A stretch of 11,021 nt of DNA from Methanomassiliicoccaceae archaeon. Its GTDB lineage: Archaea > Thermoplasmatota > Thermoplasmata > Methanomassiliicoccales > Methanomethylophilaceae. Each line of letters starts with the position of its first letter. Position 1 is the stretch's first letter. A program made the translations under genes and the position numbers. The stretch is taken from assembly GCA_009780795.1 (NCBI GenBank), contig WQZJ01000034.1, positions 1-11,021 of the forward strand, given 5' to 3'. A model generated the notes under the pieces. That model did not search any database and had not been told where the DNA came from. It saw only the letters and a program-made list of their open reading frames with translations. Shown here piece after piece: positions 1 to 6,574 of the stretch.

Positions 1-465
1 ATAAGCGACGGCACAATGCTGTCACGCCTCGGTATCAACGGGAAGAAGAGGGAGGCGGTGCTCGACTATCTCGGGAAGATAGAGGAGTACGGGGAGATCA
101 ACGTGAGGTCCAAGGAATACGAAAGAATGGAAAGGTTATCGAAGAACGTGATAATATCTGAGGGAATGGACGACATCGACTCCAACCCCATCATCGGCAT
201 ACCCGCGGCGTTCATGGCCTCTACCGCAGAGACGATAGACGATGCGAAGAAGCTCATAGCGTACATCTATCACGTGATGACGGACGAATCGGAACCGGCG
301 GCGTTCTCGCAGACGATAAGGGATGCGGTGTCGGAAGCATCGGAGATGTCCGGGGACATAAGCACTTACAACATCATGAGACTGTTCAACGTCGGGGTAC
401 ATACCGCACGCACCATAGGCAGGCTTGCAAAGATGAGCAAGAAGGGCATGAATATGCGCATCTAA
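1..465 (+). CDS. Hypothetical protein, C-terminal part with HTH-like end (5' partial)
   Basis: I do not recognise this protein. The frame is open to the left window edge: the five codons before the first ATG (position 16) contain no stop, and that ATG has no Shine-Dalgarno sequence. The gene therefore probably starts outside the window. The visible 149 residues from the ATG are mostly helical-looking and soluble. A charged N-terminal stretch (RLGINGKKREAVLDYLGKIE) is followed by a central alanine-rich segment and a C-terminal segment near residues 115-140 (ISTYNIMRLFNVGVHTARTI) that reads like a helix-turn-helix. It has no membrane segment and no cysteine cluster. It ends in TAA at 463-465 and converges on truD, whose stop codon overlaps it. 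A DNA-binding role is inference from the HTH-like pattern only. Codon use resembles the neighbouring core genes. Confidence 0.6.
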   Translation: MSDGTMLSRLGINGKKREAVLDYLGKIEEYGEINVRSKEYERMERLSKNVIISEGMDDIDSNPIIGIPAAFMASTAETIDDAKKLIAYIYHVMTDESEPAAFSQTIRDAVSEASEMSGDISTYNIMRLFNVGVHTARTIGRLAKMSKKGMNMRI

Positions 466-1769
466 TACGAGATCATGTCCGATTTCATGTACTCTCTCAA
501 GAGGCACGTCGCATAGTTCCCTTTGGACAGAGCGAATCTCACATTGTAACCGGTTTCGCCGATCTCATATGATACGTCGTTGACCGGACATACTATCTCA
601 CGCCTGGAACCTCTCGACGTACAATGAGGGAGGCCCGGAACCATGAAATCCGTGCTCTCTATCTTCTCGGCCTCGATGACCTTCCTCTCTATCTCGCCCA
701 TGACCCCGTCGGCGAGCAGGCTCTCCGTGCCGTACAATGATATCGTTATGAACGCCTTCCCTGAACGCAACTGCCTTTCCGCGAGGTCTATGTTCTTCTG
801 TGTGACGATGACCTGTCTCTCATGCATCGGAACACGGTCCGCGTCCAGAGGTATGACCACGTCCCCTTCCGCCGGCCTGTTCAGCGGGATGCCCGCCTCC
901 ATCCTCATACTGAGCATCAGATTGAACAGATACGACTGATAGGCGTGGGTGAACATCATCTGAAGGTTGGTCGGAAGCTGTGATATCGCCCCCATATCGT
1001 CATCGGGACGTTTCAGCAGATGTTCCGCCATGATCCTCTCGTAGGACATCGTCTTCGGCATTATCCTCAGTGCCCCGGCGATGTCTGCACGGTCCGCAAG
1101 AAGTTCTCTCGCCGCGGCGGCGTCGGGAAGCTCATGTTCCGACGGCTGCGACAGATATACGTCCACCGCACCTCTGAGGTCGCCGCGGACTATTTTCTCA
1201 CCGACGATGTGCGTCACCGGCCGGGACGTCCCGAATCGTTGGACGCCAAAATAATTAGGAAAGCCTCCCAGTGTCCTGACGTCATTCGTCACGGAGTTCA
1301 TAGCATCCTTGATATCACAGGGGGACATTGTGCATCCTCTCACCGTGATCCCGAAACGGTTGCCTATGAGCTCGCCTATCTGCATGCCGCGGTTCGATCT
1401 GTGTACCTTTTCGATGCTCACGTCCTTCAGCGACACTTTATCCAACACATCGTCCGATACCTCGAACGACATCGACTGTGTCGTGACGGCGCGTTTGTCC
1501 TTGGTACCGGCAAAACCTATCTTCTCTCTGGATATGCCCATGGAACGTGAGAGCATCCTCACAAGGCGGTTCGTCTCCCAGTTCCTCGTCGTCACCGAAG
1601 CGATCACGTACCTTCCGTCAGGCCTCTCATCGGGATATTTAGGTATCTCCGTGACGACAAAATCCTCGGGCTCCGTCTTTATACGGCCGCCCGTGCCGTC
1701 GGCGGCACTGAGATAATAACGCATGCCGATGTCATATTCCGCGGTCTCGCATCTGCGGTACATGATCAT
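462..1769 (-). CDS. truD: tRNA pseudouridine(13) synthase TruD
   Basis: TruD converts uridine 13 of tRNA to pseudouridine in the cytoplasm. The 435-residue product has the family signature GTKDKRAVTTQ at residues 88-98, with the expected catalytic aspartate at D91, and the conserved NYFGVQRFG at 172-180. An N-terminal 'EDFVVTEIP' segment (35-43) is also typical of TruD. The length fits archaeal TruD, which carries an inserted domain. The start at 1769 is chosen because its ATG overlaps the TGA of rpoL (ATGA at 1766-1769). No Shine-Dalgarno sequence is visible, so translation is probably coupled to rpoL; ATG at 1763 is a close alternative. The stop is TAG and overlaps the TAA of the convergent plus-strand gene (462-465). 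TAG would matter if the host decodes it as pyrrolysine; the next in-frame stop would add about 31 residues. Family assignment is secure; coupling is inferred. Confidence 0.95.
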   Translation of the reverse strand: MIMYRRCETAEYDIGMRYYLSAADGTGGRIKTEPEDFVVTEIPKYPDERPDGRYVIASVTTRNWETNRLVRMLSRSMGISREKIGFAGTKDKRAVTTQSMSFEVSDDVLDKVSLKDVSIEKVHRSNRGMQIGELIGNRFGITVRGCTMSPCDIKDAMNSVTNDVRTLGGFPNYFGVQRFGTSRPVTHIVGEKIVRGDLRGAVDVYLSQPSEHELPDAAAARELLADRADIAGALRIMPKTMSYERIMAEHLLKRPDDDMGAISQLPTNLQMMFTHAYQSYLFNLMLSMRMEAGIPLNRPAEGDVVIPLDADRVPMHERQVIVTQKNIDLAERQLRSGKAFITISLYGTESLLADGVMGEIERKVIEAEKIESTDFMVPGLPHCTSRGSRREIVCPVNDVSYEIGETGYNVRFALSKGNYATCLLREYMKSDMISY

Positions 1770-2026
1770 TTCTTTACGCTGAGATTGGAATAATATTCGG
1801 ATATGGCGGCCGCGGCCCTTTTGATGGCGTCCTGAGGGGCACCCTTCTTCGTCGAGACCATGAGCACGGGGTCCTCAAGCTCGGGATGTTTATCCACGAA
1901 CCTCACGATGGACACGTCGTCATCGCCCGATAGTTTGTTGAGAAGCGGTTGGATAAGGGTCATGTCGGCGTCTTTGATCCGTATGGTCACGGAATCCTTC
2001 GTTCTTTCGACCAGATTGAGCTCCAT
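1766..2026 (-). CDS. rpoL: DNA-directed RNA polymerase subunit L (Rpo11)
   Basis: This is the small archaeal RNA polymerase subunit that pairs with subunit D in the assembly platform of the enzyme, equivalent to eukaryotic Rpb11. The product begins MELNLVERTKDSVTIRI and contains an LIQPLLNKL helix followed by 'DKHPELEDPVLMVSTKKG', the usual RpoL pattern of two strands plus 'HPL.DP...', and a C-terminal helix. I place the start at ATG 2026 (86 residues). It is preceded by GAGGGG at good spacing and matches the family N-terminus. An upstream in-frame ATG at 2044 would add MVFEGN; it has no ribosome-binding site and lies only about 11 bp from a TATA-like element. The stop codon overlaps the truD start (ATGA). 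Placing an RNA polymerase subunit directly before truD links two information-processing functions in one transcript. Confidence 0.93.
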   Translation of the reverse strand: MELNLVERTKDSVTIRIKDADMTLIQPLLNKLSGDDDVSIVRFVDKHPELEDPVLMVSTKKGAPQDAIKRAAAAISEYYSNLSVKK

Positions 2027-2050
2027 GTTCCCCTCGAACACCATGACCGT

Positions 2051-2060
2051 CTTAAATCTT
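2051..2060 (-). promoter_or_regulatory. Candidate box A (TATA) for rpoL-truD
   Basis: On the minus strand the bases read AAGATTTAAG, a weak TATA-like element. Its centre lies about 25-30 bp upstream of the preferred rpoL ATG at 2026, which would give a very short leader or leaderless transcript. It is too close to the alternative ATG at 2044 to serve it. The match to consensus is poor, so this is tentative. Confidence 0.3.
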
Positions 2061-2139
2061 TCGTCAGCGGACGCCCTGTTAGGTGAACATGGAACATGTT
2101 ATCCAAGGGTCCGGATATGCTGTTCGAACGCTGTGTGTG

Positions 2140-2172
2140 AATGAAAAAGGAATGAAAAGGTGAAAAAAGGTT
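2140..2172 (-). terminator. Poly-T terminator after the small exported protein gene
   Basis: On the minus strand, about 35 nt past the stop codon at 2206, three closely spaced T tracts occur (TTTTTT, TTTT, TTTTT), separated by short C/A-containing spacers and without a stable hairpin. Intrinsic termination at clustered U runs is established for archaeal RNA polymerase. It would separate this gene from rpoL-truD downstream. Confidence 0.6.
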
Positions 2173-2205
2173 TATCAGATGGGTTTGTCACCCGGACTCG
2201 AAGTA

Positions 2206-2637
2206 TCATCCGGGCTCAATGGGGAGAGCGTCTCCGTAGGACACGGTCATGTTCGTGGCGTCTATGATGTACACCGTGGAACCGCCATCAGTGACATTCG
2301 TGAGCGTCAGTCTGTATACATTCCCTTCCTCTACGACGAAGTCTATCTCTTCGCCCCATACGCGTAGGTAGGGGTCGCCGAACTCGCCGTTCTCATCCAT
2401 CACTCTGAGCTTCCAGAGGAATTGTACATCCGAATCAAGCATGTCCTCGTCCACTACCGTTACGGATATCACAGTTCCCTGACCTCCGTCTTCCACTGTT
2501 ATCTCAATGAGACCGTCGTTGAACGGGATCTCATAAACATTTTCCGAATCGTTGCCCGATGCCGCGATCGCCAGAACGACCGCAGAAATTACCAGCAGGC
2601 CGACGATGCCTACCGCAAGTGTGTTTTTTGCTGCCAT
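2206..2637 (-). CDS. Membrane-anchored or secreted small hypothetical protein
   Basis: No family is recognised. The 143-residue product starts MAAKNTLAVGIVGLLVISAV, with a hydrophobic segment at about residues 6-26 that should act as a signal anchor or signal peptide. The rest is acidic, rich in V, D, E, T and G with alternating hydrophobics, and looks like an extracellular beta-sandwich. There are no cysteines, so it is not an obvious lipoprotein. The start at 2637 is chosen because a strong box A lies at 2667-2675, about 30-38 bp upstream. The longer frame back to 2706 would begin upstream of that promoter. The gene sits between the ligase and rpoL with its own promoter and T-rich terminator, so it is a separate transcription unit within the core block. 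A function in the cell envelope is inferred only from the predicted location. Confidence 0.75.
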   Translation of the reverse strand: MAAKNTLAVGIVGLLVISAVVLAIAASGNDSENVYEIPFNDGLIEITVEDGGQGTVISVTVVDEDMLDSDVQFLWKLRVMDENGEFGDPYLRVWGEEIDFVVEEGNVYRLTLTNVTDGGSTVYIIDATNMTVSYGDALPIEPG

Positions 2638-2666
2638 GATGACACCATAGGTAAATCGCTCTGAAG

Positions 2667-2675
2667 ATATATAAA
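2667..2675 (-). promoter_or_regulatory. Box A (TATA) promoter of the small exported protein gene
   Basis: The minus strand reads TTTATATAT, close to the archaeal box A consensus. Transcription would be expected to start about 25 bp downstream, near 2645, leaving a leader of roughly 8 nt before ATG 2637. It is the clearest TATA element in the window and decides the start codon. Confidence 0.65.
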
Positions 2676-2728
2676 GCTCTGATTGAGAAGAAACATGCTT
2701 ATACATTATGTAACGCGGTTATCATGGG

Positions 2729-4474
2729 TCACTTGGTCTGCATCCCGTATATGTCCATTACCTCGGACGCGGAGGTTGCCTCCTCCGGTCCCTTGTCATC
2801 CCTTACCTTACCGGTGAATCTCGGGAACCTTATGCCGAGTCCGGTATCCTCCTTGAAGACGCCCGATGCCGTGGTGTGTATCGGGCTGAGACTGAGTTCC
2901 GCGCCTGTCACCTCCAGTATGACATACGGATCGAACCACACGTCCGGTACCATTTTCGAATCCACGTTCGCCGGACGCTCCGCTTTCTTGTGTCTGTCCA
3001 AGAGCTCCGGCATCGAGTCCAGGAAGGCGTCGTCGAACCCCGTCCCGAGTTTACATATGGTCGTGTACGACTGCATCTCCTGATCGTATGCTGCCATCAG
3101 CAGCGCCCCGTATCTTCCTTTGCGCTTCCCCATGCCGTAGAACGCGCCTATGACTGCGAGGTCGTACGTGTCTATCAGGTCCGAACGGTAATCCTTCTTG
3201 TACTTTATCCACAGGAACCCTCTGGACCCGGCTCTGTACACAGACTCCGGTGACAGCGATTTTGCCATTATGCCCTCGCACCCGGCCGCCAGAGCGTCGG
3301 CGAAGAAAATATCCGCCTCCTCCGGCGACGATATCACGTTCATGTTGGACATCACTATGTTCTCAGAGTCCCTGAACGCCGAGGACAGTATCTCCCTTCT
3401 CTCCGGGTACGGTAACAGCGTTGTATCCCTGCCGTCCGTGTGCAGGATGTCGAACAGGAATATCTTTACAGGATAGTCTTTCACAGCATTCTCCATTCCG
3501 TGCTTCCTCCGTCTGTGCGTGACCTCTTGGAAGGGGAGCATCCTCCCGTCCCTCAGGTCAACGGAGACGCATTCGCCCTCGACTATCGCTTCCTTCCCTT
3601 TGAGCGCTGCCCTCAGAGATGATGCCACGTCCGGGAAGTTGCTCGTGAGATCCTCCAACCTTCTTGAGTAGAGCCGTACGCCGGCCTCTGAGATGTGTGC
3701 CTGCACCCTTATCCCATCATACTTGAACTCCATCCCGCATCTTCCGTCCATCTTTGTCATTACTTCCCCTAACGACGGGAGGCGTTCGGCCAGCATCACC
3801 TTAATCGGACTGCCTACTTTCACGCTGACGTTGCGTACCGCGTCCATTCCTCCGGCCGCGAGTGTCTCGGCGACCGCACCCATGTCGCACGTGACGTTGA
3901 ACGCCCTCTCTATCTCCGGGCGGTCACTCTTGTCGGCGTACGACGACGCGAGCGCGTCCAATATCGTCATGGATCCCGCACCGACCCTCATACGACCGGT
4001 GACTATCCTGCACAGGTATCTCGCCTCCGTTGGTCCGGAGTCGTGCAGCATGTTCGCAAGCAATTTCATCTTACGCTCCTGCGAATCCTTCCCGTCGGAT
4101 GATTCTATTGACAGGAGACCTTTCATCACGCGGTCGAGCGTCAACGGCTCCGAGAACAGTGCGGTCTGTTTCTTCATCCCCATCAGCATCTCGGCGACCG
4201 TTCCGGGGTCGCCCTCCTTCACCCACATCTCCTCGACGGTGCTCTCGCTGAAACCCGATGTCATCGATATAGCCTTCAGTACCAGCTTATCGGACATACC
4301 CAGCTTCTGAGGGAAGAAGTCCGGATGGAGCTTTCCCTGTGACAGATATACAACATTTCTAAGCGATGCGGGGTCCAGTGTCCCGAACAGTTCCGATAGT
4401 ATCGACGTCATCTCCAGACGGCTGCCTGTGCCCTCTATCCTGTCGAAGACGGAGGCGATGTCGGAATAGAGCAT
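2729..4474 (-). CDS. lig: ATP-dependent DNA ligase
   Basis: The enzyme seals nicks in duplex DNA through an adenylated lysine intermediate, in replication and repair. Counting from ATG 4474 (581 residues), the nucleotidyltransferase motifs are in order: motif I KYDGIR with nucleophile K251, motif III EGE at 299-301, motif IV EGIMAK at 400-405, motif V WIKYKK at 422-427, and the C-terminal RFPR of the OB domain at 549-552. The N-terminal 220 or so residues match the DNA-binding domain of archaeal and eukaryotic ligases. Archaeal homologues typically begin M-x-Y-x-x-[IL]-A, which fits MLYSDIA at 4474. An in-frame ATG at 4495 would add seven residues; neither start has a well-spaced Shine-Dalgarno sequence. 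The gene follows the helicase gene by 9-30 bp on the same strand, so co-transcription as a repair pair is likely. Confidence 0.96.
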   Translation of the reverse strand: MLYSDIASVFDRIEGTGSRLEMTSILSELFGTLDPASLRNVVYLSQGKLHPDFFPQKLGMSDKLVLKAISMTSGFSESTVEEMWVKEGDPGTVAEMLMGMKKQTALFSEPLTLDRVMKGLLSIESSDGKDSQERKMKLLANMLHDSGPTEARYLCRIVTGRMRVGAGSMTILDALASSYADKSDRPEIERAFNVTCDMGAVAETLAAGGMDAVRNVSVKVGSPIKVMLAERLPSLGEVMTKMDGRCGMEFKYDGIRVQAHISEAGVRLYSRRLEDLTSNFPDVASSLRAALKGKEAIVEGECVSVDLRDGRMLPFQEVTHRRRKHGMENAVKDYPVKIFLFDILHTDGRDTTLLPYPERREILSSAFRDSENIVMSNMNVISSPEEADIFFADALAAGCEGIMAKSLSPESVYRAGSRGFLWIKYKKDYRSDLIDTYDLAVIGAFYGMGKRKGRYGALLMAAYDQEMQSYTTICKLGTGFDDAFLDSMPELLDRHKKAERPANVDSKMVPDVWFDPYVILEVTGAELSLSPIHTTASGVFKEDTGLGIRFPRFTGKVRDDKGPEEATSASEVMDIYGMQTK

Positions 4475-4504
4475 ACCCCGTAATACAGTTCCCATTAAAC
4501 AATC

Positions 4505-6064
4505 TTATCTGTCGAATTCCTCGATACCCCTCTGCGTCCTTTTGGGTACCGGGTCAGAACGTACGCTCTCCCTCATCTTCCTGAGACGCTTGGTCATCGT
4601 CTCCTCCTTCTTCCTGCTGACCGCCTCGAACGCCTCGTCCCTGGTCCCTTTGGCGGTTAGCACGTATATCACACCGTCGTTCTTCCTTCCGGTGCGACCC
4701 CTTCTCTGTATCGTCCTTATCTCCGACGGGACGTTCTCATAGAATATCACCAGATCGGTGCTCGTAACGTCCAGTCCTTCCTCTCCCACGGATGTCGCCA
4801 CTATCACGTTGTATACGCCGTCCCGGAACTTTCTGAGAAGTTCCGTCTGCTCCTTCTGCCTCAGACCGCCGGATGATTGGCCTATCAGCTTTCCCACGGA
4901 GACGCCTTCGATCGTCGCCAATTTCTCAGTGAGGAGATCGCATGTGTTCCGATAGTGGCTGAACACTATCACCTTGGACCCCGGCCGGTAGTTGACCTCC
5001 TTGCTGACGAGGCTCATCACCCTCGATATCTTCGGATGCTCAGTTCTGGTCGAATCAAGTATCCTGCGGACCTCCTTGTACTCCTTCCCCGAGACTATCT
5101 CCTTGGCGCCCTTACCTCCCTTCTCCATCAGCGATTCTTCGGTGAGTTTGTCGAGGTACGCGCGCAGGGCCGTCGTGCCCTGTGTCTCCGCCAGACCTAT
5201 CGCATGGCTCACCTTCATGGCCATCGACTGCACGGACATCGACCTGAACAGCGTCGCGGACCTCTCGCCGGTCTTGTGCCTCATCTGCAGCGTCCGTCCG
5301 GTCAGCAGGAGCTTCTTCGTCGTTACGTTCTCGGACGGTGCCATCGCCCTCAGATCGATCAGCTCGTTTATGCGGTCGTCCAGCATCTTGTTGAGAAGCG
5401 AGACGACGGACATCAGGTCCTCTGGCATGTCCAGCTCTATCTTGTTTATCGTTACGTTGTACGTATACGGTGACACATCGGGATCGTCCTCCGATCGCAT
5501 GTCTATCTTCCTCAGCGACAGATTGACGCATATCCCGTCCATCCTCTCCCTCTCGCTCCCGGGGGACGCGGTCATCCCCATAGACAATCCTCCGATGTCC
5601 TTGTAGCGTTCCGCCACGGAGACGTATGCGTAATCCCCGGTGCCTCTGTGCGCCTCATCGTAAACCACCAATCCGAAACCGCTCAGATCGTACAATCCGT
5701 TCTCAAGGTCGTTCGCGACCGCCTGCGGCGTCGCAACGACCACGTCACTCCGTTCGAGCATCTCCTTCCTCTTCTTGGGAGGCATGTTACCGTTGACGGC
5801 ACCCACCTCCGTATCGGTCAATAGGGACGAGAACGTGGAATGGTGCTGGTCCACCAGCGGTTTGGTGGGCGCAAGTATCAATGCCTTCTTCCCTTTCTCC
5901 AAGGTATCGGCGATCACGTACAGCGCAACTATCGTCTTGCCCAGACCGGTCGGGAGTATGAGGAGCGTCGAATCTCTGATACATCCTTCCGCCATGCGCA
6001 TCTGATACTCGCGTTCCTCCACCGTGTCCGGGACGATGCGCGGGTGTTTAACGAATGTCGCCAT
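4505..6064 (-). CDS. hef: Hef/FANCM-type DNA repair helicase, helicase-only form
   Basis: This is a superfamily 2 helicase of the Hef/FANCM/Mph1 group, which remodels stalled replication forks and branched DNA. Numbered from ATG 6064 (519 residues), it shows Walker A PTGLGKT at 38-44, DEAH at 136-139, TASPG at 165-169, a helical insert rather than a compact linker between the two RecA-like domains, GEEGLD in the second domain and motif VI QRRGRTGR at 453-460. Classical euryarchaeal Hef continues into an ERCC4 nuclease and helix-hairpin-helix domains. Here the protein ends about 59 residues after motif VI with a basic tail and no nuclease motif, and the next gene is the ligase. The frame extends to GTG 6070, but ATG 6064 is preferred because a box A at 6087-6095 would place transcription start almost on it (leaderless). 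The stop is TAA. Confidence 0.9.
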   Translation of the reverse strand: MATFVKHPRIVPDTVEEREYQMRMAEGCIRDSTLLILPTGLGKTIVALYVIADTLEKGKKALILAPTKPLVDQHHSTFSSLLTDTEVGAVNGNMPPKKRKEMLERSDVVVATPQAVANDLENGLYDLSGFGLVVYDEAHRGTGDYAYVSVAERYKDIGGLSMGMTASPGSERERMDGICVNLSLRKIDMRSEDDPDVSPYTYNVTINKIELDMPEDLMSVVSLLNKMLDDRINELIDLRAMAPSENVTTKKLLLTGRTLQMRHKTGERSATLFRSMSVQSMAMKVSHAIGLAETQGTTALRAYLDKLTEESLMEKGGKGAKEIVSGKEYKEVRRILDSTRTEHPKISRVMSLVSKEVNYRPGSKVIVFSHYRNTCDLLTEKLATIEGVSVGKLIGQSSGGLRQKEQTELLRKFRDGVYNVIVATSVGEEGLDVTSTDLVIFYENVPSEIRTIQRRGRTGRKNDGVIYVLTAKGTRDEAFEAVSRKKEETMTKRLRKMRESVRSDPVPKRTQRGIEEFDR

Positions 6065-6086
6065 TACCACATCCAGCGCATAACTT

Positions 6087-6095
6087 GTTATAAAA
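6087..6095 (-). promoter_or_regulatory. Box A (TATA) promoter of the helicase-ligase pair
   Basis: The minus strand reads TTTATAACA about 27-31 bp upstream of ATG 6064. Archaeal transcription normally starts about 25 bp downstream of box A, so the transcript would be leaderless or nearly so. No Shine-Dalgarno sequence is needed and none is clear. Confidence 0.5.
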
Positions 6096-6161
6096 GGTTG
6101 TCAGGGGGTGCCCGAAACTGGTCGAAGGGTGCTAACAGGTGGGCGATCGTAATTAGTTGAT

Positions 6162-6172
6162 AAATTTATAGG
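6162..6172 (+). promoter_or_regulatory. Candidate box A for the 46-codon ORF or a small RNA
   Basis: AAATTTATAGG on the plus strand lies about 26-29 bp upstream of the ATG at 6191, the spacing expected for a leaderless archaeal transcript. The sequence is a moderate match only, and the region is AT-rich, so chance is possible. Confidence 0.35.
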
Positions 6173-6190
6173 AAAAACATCAACCTTCTG

Positions 6191-6331
6191 ATGCTCCATG
6201 GTTCGTCGGTCACTCCGGCGGCCATTGCCGGAGTTCCGTATCTCGTTTTATGTGTGCCATTGACGATGATGTTATCGTCGCCCGTTTCACCGTATTTATC
6301 ACATTTCCTATTCGTGCACGTGACGCCTTAA
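6191..6331 (+). CDS. Possible 46-residue hydrophobic small protein
   Basis: This ORF runs from ATG 6191 to TAA 6329-6331 and is too short for most gene callers. The peptide begins MLHGSSVTPAAIAGVP and has a hydrophobic middle (residues about 8-28, including YLVLCVPLTMML) with no acidic residues at all. A candidate box A at 6162-6172 would start transcription on or next to its ATG, giving a leaderless message, which is common in archaea. It lies upstream of the rhuM locus on the same strand. Two DNA hairpins fall inside it, so an alternative reading is a structured small RNA. No homologue is recognised. A membrane peptide, for example a small toxin-like protein, would fit the composition, but this is speculation. 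An ORF of this length can occur by chance. Confidence 0.28.
   Translation: MLHGSSVTPAAIAGVPYLVLCVPLTMMLSSPVSPYLSHFLFVHVTP
6212..6279 (+). other. Two adjacent inverted repeats (hairpins)
   Basis: First hairpin: ACTCCGGC at 6212-6219 pairs perfectly with GCCGGAGT at 6227-6234 around a 7-nt loop. Second hairpin: GACGAT at 6262-6267 pairs with ATCGTC at 6274-6279 around a 6-nt loop. A T-rich stretch follows (6283-6310). Together with the upstream box A this could be a small structured transcript, or simply secondary structure within the 46-codon ORF. Confidence 0.4.
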
Positions 6332-6392
6332 TGAATTCTTAGGATCTCTCAAACCCATCCGACCGCCTTCTAAGAGAGGTATGTGCATACAT

Positions 6393-6406
6393 TTAATTTC
6401 AATTAA
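6393..6406. repeat. AT-only inverted repeat in the rhuM upstream region
   Basis: TTAATT and AATTAA flank a 2-base TC spacer, a perfect 6-bp inverted repeat in an AT-rich tract about 60 bp upstream of a candidate promoter. It could be an operator for a dimeric regulator, but such repeats are not rare in AT-rich DNA. Confidence 0.25.
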
Positions 6407-6464
6407 TTATGATTGCACTACCTGGGATCGATGACCAAGTACTTTCAACGACCTCTCCGTTTTG

Positions 6465-6474
6465 CTTATATAAC
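6465..6474 (+). promoter_or_regulatory. Candidate box A (TATA) upstream of rhuM
   Basis: CTTATATAAC is a good match to archaeal box A. Transcription would start near 6493-6497, giving a leader of about 80 nt before ATG 6575. A second, weaker candidate (TATTAAAT at 6547-6554) sits 25 bp before that ATG and would give a leaderless message. I cannot decide between the two from sequence alone. Confidence 0.45.
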
Positions 6475-6491
6475 TAGACTTATAGTATGAC

Positions 6492-6511
6492 ATACAGCGA
6501 TGGGGCTGTAT
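6492..6511 (+). promoter_or_regulatory. Hairpin at the predicted rhuM transcript start
   Basis: ATACAGC (6492-6498) and GCTGTAT (6505-6511) form a perfect 7-bp inverted repeat around GATGGG. It begins where transcription from the 6465-6474 box A should start, so it could be an operator or a 5' mRNA hairpin. The loop contains an ATG that opens a 13-codon frame ending in TGA at 6539-6541, in the same frame as rhuM. Confidence 0.35.
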
Positions 6512-6574
6512 CCAGACGGATCCATATCCATTGCTGTTTGATTGAATATTAAATTGATAGGATCACATGGTAAA

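Noticed and set aside
1020..1550. Plus-strand frame of 176 codons inside truD
   Set aside because: It is a shadow of truD: no ribosome-binding site, no recognisable family, composition driven by the opposite strand.
4877..5606. Long plus-strand frames (about 200 codons) opposite the helicase gene
   Set aside because: They are antisense shadows of the well-supported helicase gene, with Arg/His/Ser-rich low-plausibility proteins.
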